Shown one piece after another: positions 57,234 to 64,000 of a stretch of 64,000 nt of DNA. The position numbers were made by a program, and so were the translations under genes. The notes beneath the pieces were generated by a model. The model had not been told where the DNA came from. It saw only the letters and a program-made list of their open reading frames with translations, and did no database searches. Source of the DNA: Haemophilus haemolyticus. Its GTDB lineage: Bacteria > Pseudomonadota > Gammaproteobacteria > Enterobacterales > Pasteurellaceae. Where the stretch lies: the NCBI RefSeq assembly GCF_001679045.1, contig NZ_LYCK01000011.1:1-64000 (forward strand), written 5' to 3'. How positions within the stretch are numbered: the stretch's first letter is position 1; each line of letters starts with the position of its first letter.

Positions 57234-58676
57234 ATGAAAAAATCAAAAATTGCTGCAGGCGTAGTCGTTGCTCTTGCTGCCGTTTGGTGTACAGGTGCAT
57301 GGTTTACAGGGAAAAAAGCCGAAGAAGAATATTTACATCAACTAAAACAGTTAACTCAACTATTTACCAAAACCGATGTATTAGAAGAAAGTAAAATTTT
57401 TTATAAAAATATAAAATTTGATAGAGGATTATTTGCATCTCATATTCAAGATCAAATAGAAATCCACAAGGCAAATGAAACGATCATTATTCCTTTATCA
57501 TCAACACTTTATCACGGGCCTTTGCCGCTTGATCGTGTGGCGAAACTGAATTTCGTTCCAACCATTTTTTCAAGCCAAACCTTGTTAGGAAAAAATGCAA
57601 CAACTCAGCTATTCTTTGATATCACAAAATCAGAGAAACCGTTACAACTAAATGTCGCAATGAATTATTCATTAAGCGGTAATGCGGAATTGAAACTTGC
57701 ATCGGGGCAATATCACAACGATCAATCTAAGGCTGATTTTGATTGGTCAAATGTCGTCTTAAATGTTGATTTAGACAAAAATGAACCGAGCAATTATACG
57801 CTATCCGTAGATGCATTTAATTCAAATGACCCAAATCATGCAGTTTCAACGGCTTCATCAATTAAAATAAAAGATCTTGTCGTACAAGGCTCACTACAAA
57901 GCACAAAATGGCCATTTATTTATAGTGGAAATATCAATAGTAAAATAGGCTATTTTGAGCAAAATACCGAATCTGCAGAGACTGGCGAAAGACTCTCTCT
58001 TATTCAGAAAAACAGCCAAGGAAATTTAACTACACAAGTTGAGGGTGATACAGTAAATATCATCAATAAAACAAATCTGGATGAATTAAATATTAACGGT
58101 AACAACTTAGGTAAAGTGACCAACAATGTAGAATTCAACCATATTGATGGCAACGCATTACAAGAACTTTTAAATATTTTAGTAGCAATAGGCAAGGCTG
58201 ATTCAGATATGCCGTTACCTAAACCATTGGTGCAAAAATTACAACAAGCAGGCATGGTCATTGCGAATAATCAGCCTCAAATTAAATTAGCCCCTCTTTC
58301 TATTTCTGATGAAAAAGGCAAAGTGGCATTAGATCTGAACATTGCTTTAGTGCCAAATCCTAAATTTGATTTAATGCGCAGCGGCTTATACAAACAATTC
58401 AAAGATTTTTCGATCAATTTTGATGTGAACAAAGAAACTGCGATTTCCTTGTTATCTAAATTTGTACCAGAAAACCAAAAGCAAGATTTAGTTCACCGAT
58501 TGAATGAATTAGTTACCGAAGGTGAAGTGAATGGCATTATCGTAAACACGGACAAAACCGTCACATTAACACTTGCTTTAGAGAATAACGAATTGAAACT
58601 AAACGGCAAAGCAATACCAGAAGAACAGTTGAAAATGATCCTCTTCATGCTTGTAATGGGGGGATTTGGGAGATAG
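57234..58676 (+). CDS. DUF945 (YdgA-like) envelope protein
   Basis: 480 residues with an N-terminal hydrophobic anchor or signal (about 5-26) and a long periplasmic region rich in beta-structure and Asn/Lys. Family segments include FDRGLFASHIQDQIEI, LYHGPLPLD and a late GLYKQFKDFSINFDV. DUF945/YdgA proteins are inner-membrane-anchored envelope proteins of unknown function. AAACAGGAAAGAAATAA precedes the ATG. It is divergent from dnaK and a single-gene unit. Confidence 0.85.
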   Translation: MKKSKIAAGVVVALAAVWCTGAWFTGKKAEEEYLHQLKQLTQLFTKTDVLEESKIFYKNIKFDRGLFASHIQDQIEIHKANETIIIPLSSTLYHGPLPLDRVAKLNFVPTIFSSQTLLGKNATTQLFFDITKSEKPLQLNVAMNYSLSGNAELKLASGQYHNDQSKADFDWSNVVLNVDLDKNEPSNYTLSVDAFNSNDPNHAVSTASSIKIKDLVVQGSLQSTKWPFIYSGNINSKIGYFEQNTESAETGERLSLIQKNSQGNLTTQVEGDTVNIINKTNLDELNINGNNLGKVTNNVEFNHIDGNALQELLNILVAIGKADSDMPLPKPLVQKLQQAGMVIANNQPQIKLAPLSISDEKGKVALDLNIALVPNPKFDLMRSGLYKQFKDFSINFDVNKETAISLLSKFVPENQKQDLVHRLNELVTEGEVNGIIVNTDKTVTLTLALENNELKLNGKAIPEEQLKMILFMLVMGGFGR

Positions 58677-58679
58677 CTA

Positions 58680-58708
58680 AAACAGGGCGATAAATTATCG
58701 CCCTGTTT
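58680..58708 (+). terminator. Terminator after the DUF945 gene
   Basis: AAACAGGGCGAT / ATCGCCCTGTTT with a 5-base AT loop; short T-run on the plus strand, and it is also usable by convergent mgsA. Confidence 0.82.
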
Positions 58709-58741
58709 CACGATGAAGTGCGGTAAATATTCTTTATCTTT

Positions 58742-59200
58742 TTAAGCTAAACGCTCTTTTAAATACCCTTCATAATCTGGCACTTCAATTTCCACATCTT
58801 GTTCAAATAAAACTGAAGTTAACATAAAATCTGCGGAGCTTTGATTAATCGCAACAGGGATATTCCACACTGTTGCAATACGCATGAGGGCTTTCACATC
58901 GGGATCATGTGGTGCGGCATTCATTGGATCCCAAAAGAAGATCATCATGTCGATTTTCTTTTCTGCGATTAATCCACCAAGTTGTTGGTCGCCGCCCATC
59001 GGACCACTTAATAAAGATTGAATGCTTAAACCTGTTTCTCGTTCTAAAATATGCCCTGTTGTACCAGTCGCATAAAGTATATGAGGAGCTAGAGCATCTT
59101 TGTGTTTTTGCGTCCAATTCAGTAAATTTTTTTTGCAGCTATCATGAGCCACAAGTGCAATACGTTTATGTTGAGTGAGCGTTCGAGTCGTTATATGCAT
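58742..59200 (-). CDS. mgsA: Methylglyoxal synthase
   Basis: 152 residues. Converts dihydroxyacetone phosphate to methylglyoxal, bypassing lower glycolysis when phosphate is short. Catalytic D71 (GPMGGDQQ), H98 (NAAPHDPD), D20 and H19 (LVAHDSCK) are at the same positions as in E. coli MgsA (152). AAGGAATCAATC precedes the ATG. gloB elsewhere in the window handles the detoxification. Confidence 0.97.
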   Translation of the reverse strand: MHITTRTLTQHKRIALVAHDSCKKNLLNWTQKHKDALAPHILYATGTTGHILERETGLSIQSLLSGPMGGDQQLGGLIAEKKIDMMIFFWDPMNAAPHDPDVKALMRIATVWNIPVAINQSSADFMLTSVLFEQDVEIEVPDYEGYLKERLA

Positions 59201-59503
59201 GATTGATTCCTTTTTGAAAAAAGTTTGAAAACTTTAAAGCAAAGCCCTACAGAATGCAATGTTTTACTTATGATTTTAATAGGCTTTACAAAAGGCGAGA
59301 AAAAATTACCGCACTTTCAAAAGATTACCGATTAACACAGCACTCAACAGGGATATTTGATGAAAATTTACTATCTTTATCTCAAAAAATCTTCTAAAAT
59401 TTGCAAGATTTGTTAAATGTTTGTAAAAAGGCAAGCATTTCTGATATTCGTGTTTAGTGCTGACTAAACTAATGTTCACTTAATTAACAGATAAGGAAAA
59501 CCT
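59201..59503. other. Intergenic region upstream of mgsA and aceE
   Basis: 303 AT-rich bases between divergent mgsA and aceE. It holds one uptake core (ACCGCACTT, about 59309) and must contain both promoters. I find no convincing PdhR, FNR or CRP site and no open frame. AAGGAAAACCT is the aceE ribosome site. Confidence 0.6.
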
Positions 59504-62164
59504 ATGTCTGAGATTTTAAAAAATGACGTTGATCCAATCGAAACTCAAGATTGGTTACAATCATTAGATTCTTTGATTCGTGAAGAAGGCGTAGAGCGTG
59601 CACAATATATTATTGAGCAAGTTATCGGCCAAGCACGCACCAACGGTGTTTCATTACCTACAGGTGTAACGACCGATTATGTCAACACTATTCCAGCTTC
59701 TGAACAACCTGCTTACCCTGGTGATCATGCTATTGAGCGTCGTATTCGTTCTGCTGTGCGTTGGAATGCTATTGCTATGGTATTGCGTAGTCAGAAGAAA
59801 GATCTTGACTTAGGTGGCCATATCTCAACTTTCCAATCTGCTGCAACTATGTATGAAGTTTGCTATAACCATTTCTTCAAAGCAGCGACAGAAAAAAACG
59901 GTGGCGACTTAATTTTCTTCCAAGGCCATGCTGCACCAGGTATGTATGCGCGTGCATTCTTAGAAGGTCGTTTAACTGAAGAACAAATGGATAACTTCCG
60001 TCAAGAAGCCTTTACCGATGGTTTATCTTCATATCCACACCCTAAATTAATGCCTGAATTCTGGCAATTCTCTACTGTGTCTATGGGTTTAGGCCCTGTA
60101 AATGCCATCTACCAAGCGCGTTTCTTAAAATACTTAGATAACCGTGGCTTAAAAGATACCAAAGATCAAAAAGTCTATGCATTCTTAGGCGATGGTGAAA
60201 TGGATGAAATTGAGTCTAAAGGTGCATTAACTTTTGCGGCTCGTGAAAAATTAGATAACTTAATCTTCACTATCAGCTGTAACTTACAACGTTTAGATGG
60301 CCCTGTGAATGGTAACGGTAAAATCGTTCAAGAATTAGAAGGATTATTTACTGGTGCAGGCTGGGAAGTAATTAAAGTTTTATGGGGCAGCGATTGGGAT
60401 AAATTATTCGCGAAAGATACTTCAGGTAAATTAACTCAGTTAATGATGGAAGTGGTTGATGGTGATTATTTAACCTTTAAATCTAAAGACGGTGCTTATG
60501 TTCGTGAACACTTCTTCGGTCGTTATCCAGAAACCGCTGCATTAGTTGCAGATATGACTGATGATGAAATTTGGGCATTACGCCGTGGTGCACACGATAG
60601 CGAAAAATTATATGCAGCCTATGCAAAAGCACAAAATGCAACGAAACCAGTTGTGATTTTAGCGCATCAAGTTAAAGGTTATAAAATTCCTGAAGCGGAA
60701 AGTAAAAACACCGCTCATCAATCTAAAAAAATGTCTTACGAAAGCCTTAAAGGTTTCCGTGACTACTTCGACTTACCATTGACTGATGAGCAAGTAGAAA
60801 AATTAGAATACATTAAATTTGCTGAAGGCACACCTGAATACGAATATTTACATGGTCACCGTAAAGCATTAAACGGCTATGTTCCTGCTCGTCGCACTAA
60901 ATTTGATGTTGAATATAAAGTTCCTGCATTAGAGGAATTTAAAGCATTATTAGAAGAACAACCTCGTGGTATTTCAACCACTATGGCGTTTACTCGTGCA
61001 TTAAACATCTTATTAAAAGATAAAAACATTGGTAAAACTATCGTTCCAATGATTGCGGATGAAGCACGTACTTTTGGTATGGAAGGTTTATTCCGTCAAG
61101 TGGGTATTTATAACCCACATGGTCAAAACTATGTTCCTTCAGATCGTGATTTAGTGGCTTACTACCGCGAAGCAAAAGATGGTCAAGTGCTACAAGAAGG
61201 TATCAATGAATTAGGTGCAACCGCATCTTGGTTAGCGGCAGCAAACTCGTACTCTGTCAATAACCAACCAATGATTCCATTCTTCATCTATTACTCAATG
61301 TTTGGTTTCCAACGTGTGGGCGATATGATGTGGGCGGCTGGTGACCAATTAGCTCGTGGTTTCATGGTGGGTGGTACTTCTGGTCGTACAACTCTGAACG
61401 GTGAAGGTTTACAACACGAAGATGGCCATAGCCATATTCAAGCAGGTATTATTCCGAACTGTGTCACTTACGACCCATCATTTGCATTTGAAGTCGCTGT
61501 AATTATGCAAGACGGTATTAACCGTATGTATGGCGAAAAACAAGAAGATGTATTCTATTACATGACAACATTAAATGAAGTCATGGATCAACCTGCTATG
61601 CCTGCTGGTGCGGAAGAAGGTATCCGCAAAGGTTTATATAAATTTGAAACAGTAGAAGGTAAAAAAGGCAAAGGCCACGTTCAATTGTTAGGTTCTGGTG
61701 CTATCATGCGTCACGTTCGTGAAGCGGCACAAATTCTTGCAAAAGATTATGGTGTCACCTCAGATGTATTCTCTGCACCTTCATTCAATGAATTAGCCCG
61801 TGAAGGTCATGATGCGGCACGTTGGAATTTATTACACCCAACAGAGACACAACGCGTGCCATACGTTGCTCAAGTATTAGCTGATTTACCAACCGTTGCT
61901 TCAACTGACTATGTTAAAGCATACGCAGATCAAATCCGTGCATTCGTACCAAGTCGTCATTATCATGTATTAGGTACAGATGGTTTCGGTCGTTCAGACA
62001 GCCGTGCAAACTTACGTGAACACTTCGAAGTTGATGCACGTTATGTTGTGGTTGCTGCACTTTCTCAATTAGCGAAAGAAGGTACAGCATCTAACCAAGT
62101 TGTTGCAGATGCGATTGCAAAATTCGGTTTGAATGTAGATCGTATCAATCCGCTTTACGCGTAA
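59504..62164 (+). CDS. aceE: Pyruvate dehydrogenase E1 component
   Basis: 886 residues of the homodimeric E1 type. Decarboxylates pyruvate with thiamine diphosphate and acetylates the E2 lipoyl groups. The ThDP motif begins G229-D230-G231 (GDGEMDEIESKGALTFA) and ends at NLQRLDG; DEARTFGMEGLFRQVGIY and the active-site region GLQHEDGHSHI are typical. Length matches E. coli AceE (887). It heads the aceEF operon. Codon usage is strongly biased, as for a highly expressed gene, and no uptake core lies inside it. Confidence 0.98.
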   Translation: MSEILKNDVDPIETQDWLQSLDSLIREEGVERAQYIIEQVIGQARTNGVSLPTGVTTDYVNTIPASEQPAYPGDHAIERRIRSAVRWNAIAMVLRSQKKDLDLGGHISTFQSAATMYEVCYNHFFKAATEKNGGDLIFFQGHAAPGMYARAFLEGRLTEEQMDNFRQEAFTDGLSSYPHPKLMPEFWQFSTVSMGLGPVNAIYQARFLKYLDNRGLKDTKDQKVYAFLGDGEMDEIESKGALTFAAREKLDNLIFTISCNLQRLDGPVNGNGKIVQELEGLFTGAGWEVIKVLWGSDWDKLFAKDTSGKLTQLMMEVVDGDYLTFKSKDGAYVREHFFGRYPETAALVADMTDDEIWALRRGAHDSEKLYAAYAKAQNATKPVVILAHQVKGYKIPEAESKNTAHQSKKMSYESLKGFRDYFDLPLTDEQVEKLEYIKFAEGTPEYEYLHGHRKALNGYVPARRTKFDVEYKVPALEEFKALLEEQPRGISTTMAFTRALNILLKDKNIGKTIVPMIADEARTFGMEGLFRQVGIYNPHGQNYVPSDRDLVAYYREAKDGQVLQEGINELGATASWLAAANSYSVNNQPMIPFFIYYSMFGFQRVGDMMWAAGDQLARGFMVGGTSGRTTLNGEGLQHEDGHSHIQAGIIPNCVTYDPSFAFEVAVIMQDGINRMYGEKQEDVFYYMTTLNEVMDQPAMPAGAEEGIRKGLYKFETVEGKKGKGHVQLLGSGAIMRHVREAAQILAKDYGVTSDVFSAPSFNELAREGHDAARWNLLHPTETQRVPYVAQVLADLPTVASTDYVKAYADQIRAFVPSRHYHVLGTDGFGRSDSRANLREHFEVDARYVVVAALSQLAKEGTASNQVVADAIAKFGLNVDRINPLYA

Positions 62165-62171
62165 TTGATGA

Positions 62172-62212
62172 AAACTGCGGTCAAAAAACATCGTGTTTTA
62201 TGACCGCACTTT
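62172..62212 (+). promoter_or_regulatory. Intercistronic hairpin between aceE and aceF
   Basis: CTGCGGTCA (from about 62174) pairs with TGACCGCA (ending about 62208), extended by AAAAACA / TGTTTTA around TCG. One arm contains a full uptake core, the other a one-base variant. It lies between co-transcribed genes and could act as an attenuator or mRNA stabiliser. Confidence 0.55.
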
Positions 62213-62226
62213 AAAAGGAACAAAAA

Positions 62227-64000
62227 ATGTCAAAACAAATTCAAATTCCTGATATCGGTAGTGATGAAGTTACAGTAACAGAAGTCATGGTAAACGTAGG
62301 TGATACCATTTCTGTTGATCAATCTATCATTAACGTTGAAGGCGATAAAGCTTCAATGGAAGTGCCTGCACCAGAAGCGGGTGTTGTTAAAGAGGTTTTA
62401 GTCAAAGTGGGCGATAAAGTCACAACGGGCACCCCAATGCTCGTTTTAGAAGCTGCAGGCACTGCACCAGCGGCTGAAGCACCTGCTGCCCCAGTAGCCG
62501 CTACTGCGCCAACTGCGTCGGCTGTTATTGAAGTAAACGTACCAGACATCGGTTCTGATGAAGTAAACGTTACTGAAATTATGGTTAAAGTAGGTGATAG
62601 TGTTGAAATTGATCAATCAATCATCAATGTTGAAGGCGATAAAGCGTCAATGGAAGTTCCAGCACCAATCGCAGGTGTAGTAAAAGAAATTTTAATTAAT
62701 GTCGGTGATAAAGTTTCAACTGGCAAACTCATCATGAAATTTGAAACGGCATCAGCTGCTGCGGTTGCACCAGCTCAAACAGCTGCGCCTGTAGCTGCCT
62801 CAACATCTGCAATTAAAGATGTGAATGTGCCAGATATTGGTGGTGATGAAGTCAATGTGACTGAAATCATGGTTGCCGTTGGTGATACCGTTTCAGAAGA
62901 TCAATCATTAATTACCGTTGAAGGTGATAAAGCGTCAATGGAAGTTCCTGCTCCATTCGGCGGTGTCGTGAAAGAAATTCTCGTGAAATCAGGTGATAAA
63001 GTATCGACTGGTTCATTAATTATGCGCTTTGAAATAGCAGGTGCAGCGTCAGCTGAGGCAACATCTGCTCCAGCGCCACAAGTTGCATCGCCAGCTCCGA
63101 CTGCACAGCCTGCTCAATCTGGCAATGTATCTGGCTTAAGCCAAGAGCAAGTGGTGGCAAGTGCTGGCTATGCGCATGCTACTCCAGTTATTCGTCGTTT
63201 AGCACGTGAATTTGGCGTAAACTTAGATAAAGTAAAAGGTACAGGTCGTAAAGGTCGTATCGTTAAAGAAGATATCGAAGCTTATGTGAAAACAGCAGTT
63301 AAAGCTTATGAAAGCGGTGCAACAGCACAAGCTGCCGGCAATGGCGTAGCGAATGGCGCTGGCTTAGACTTATTACCATGGCCAAAAGTTGATTTCAGTA
63401 AATTCGGTGAAGTAGAAGAAGTCGAATTAAGCCGTATCAATAAAATTTCAGGCGCTAACTTACATCGTAACTGGGTCATGATTCCACATGTTACTCACTT
63501 CGATAAAGCAGATATCACGGATTTAGAAGCATTCCGTAAAGAACAAAATGCGTTAGCAGAAAAACAAAAACTCGGCGTAAAAATCACGCCAGTTGTGTTC
63601 ATTATGAAAGCGGTGGCAAAAGCATTAGAAGCGTATCCACGTTTCAACAGCTCAATTACCGAAGATGCTCAACGCTTAATCCTGAAAAAATATATTAACA
63701 TCGGTGTCGCAGTAGATACACCAAACGGCTTAGTAGTGCCTGTATTCAAGAACGTCAACAAAAAAGGCATTATCGAACTTTCACGTGAATTAATGGAAGT
63801 ATCGAAAAAAGCACGTGAAGGCAAATTGACTGCATCTGATATGCAAGGTGGCTGTTTCACTATTTCAAGCCTTGGCGGCATTGGTACAACTCACTTTGCA
63901 CCAATCGTAAACGCGCCAGAAGTTGCCATCCTTGGTGTGTCTAAATCATCGATGGAACCAGTATGGAATGGTAAAGAATTTGCGCCACGCTTAATTCTTC
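62227..64000 (+). CDS. aceF: Pyruvate dehydrogenase E2, dihydrolipoamide acetyltransferase (partial, 3' end outside window)
   Basis: 591 codons are present before the window ends. Three tandem lipoyl domains carry the modified lysines K41, K139 and K235, each in [11 protein letters not shown]. Ala/Pro-rich linkers join them. An E1/E3-binding domain follows ([28 protein letters not shown]), and the catalytic acetyltransferase domain begins near residue 375. The active-site HxxxDG is beyond the edge. AAAAGGAACAAAAA precedes the ATG. It is 62 bases after aceE. Confidence 0.97.
   Translation, partial: MSKQIQIPDIGSDEVTVTEVMVNVGDTISVDQSIINVEGDKASMEVPAPEAGVVKEVLVKVGDKVTTGTPMLVLEAAGTAPAAEAPAAPVAATAPTASAVIEVNVPDIGSDEVNVTEIMVKVGDSVEIDQSIINVEGDKASMEVPAPIAGVVKEILINVGDKVSTGKLIMKFETASAAAVAPAQTAAPVAASTSAIKDVNVPDIGGDEVNVTEIMVAVGDTVSEDQSLITVEGDKASMEVPAPFGGVVKEILVKSGDKVSTGSLIMRFEIAGAASAEATSAPAPQVASPAPTAQPAQSGNVSGLSQEQVVASAGYAHATPVIRRLAREFGVNLDKVKGTGRKGRIVKEDIEAYVKTAVKAYESGATAQAAGNGVANGAGLDLLPWPKVDFSKFGEVEEVELSRINKISGANLHRNWVMIPHVTHFDKADITDLEAFRKEQNALAEKQKLGVKITPVVFIMKAVAKALEAYPRFNSSITEDAQRLILKKYINIGVAVDTPNGLVVPVFKNVNKKGIIELSRELMEVSKKAREGKLTASDMQGGCFTISSLGGIGTTHFAPIVNAPEVAILGVSKSSMEPVWNGKEFAPRLIL

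Overview
The window is a stretch of a Haemophilus chromosome, most likely H. influenzae or a very close relative such as biogroup aegyptius or H. haemolyticus. Two things show this. The 9-base DNA uptake signal core AAGTGCGGT / ACCGCACTT occurs roughly fifty times by eye, about one per 1.3 kb on both strands. The proteins and their order (mrp, metG, tehB, gloB, gyrA, metX, folC, accD, htrA, mfd, uvrB, maeB, rsuA, proA, dnaJ, dnaK, mgsA, aceE, aceF) match what I remember of H. influenzae Rd around HI1232-HI1279, in reverse orientation. There is no rRNA, CRISPR array, prophage or complete insertion sequence.

Layout. 1-5039 (minus): 5' part of a very large trimeric autotransporter adhesin that runs off the left edge. 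5.3-8.8 kb: CMP-sialic acid synthetase, a nitroreductase, a ChpB/ChpS-type toxin-antitoxin pair and the Fe-S carrier Mrp. 8.9-12.7 kb: metG, tehB, gloB. 12.75-18.97 kb: a divergent metal or metal-chelate uptake locus. A four-gene minus-strand operon (binding protein, FecCD-type permease, ATPase, methyltransferase) faces a plus-strand pair (two-TM protein, TonB-dependent receptor), and the shared control region carries a near-perfect ModE-type palindrome. 19-29.8 kb: ycaO, gyrA, metX (MetJ-like operator), sanA, accD-folC, htrA (sigma-E-like promoter). 29.9-37.5 kb (minus): mfd; a SirB-like gene, tmcA and a 57-residue protein coupled to it; ettA. 37.5-39.6 kb: a candidate FNR-linked small RNA, zevAB and tRNA-Asn. 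39.6-51.1 kb: DnaA boxes, uvrB, an LtaS-like membrane hydrolase, maeB, a DUF1919 protein, rsuA, bcr, a frameshifted EamA transporter and an unassigned membrane protein. 51.2-64 kb: TRIC channel, proA, dnaJ, a GyrI-like protein, a miniature repeat, dnaK (sigma-32 promoter), a DUF945 protein, mgsA, aceE and the 5' part of aceF.

Most of the window is conserved core metabolism, replication/repair and chaperone genes, closely spaced and separated by bidirectional terminators. Accessory or strain-variable content is concentrated in the adhesin, the toxin-antitoxin pair, the divergent uptake locus, the two intergenic inverted-repeat elements (20.9-21.3 kb and 54.9-55.0 kb) and the broken EamA gene. 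The best candidates for new biology are the ModE-box-controlled TonB/ABC uptake locus with its attached methyltransferase, and the FNR-box-plus-terminator RNA candidate upstream of zevA.
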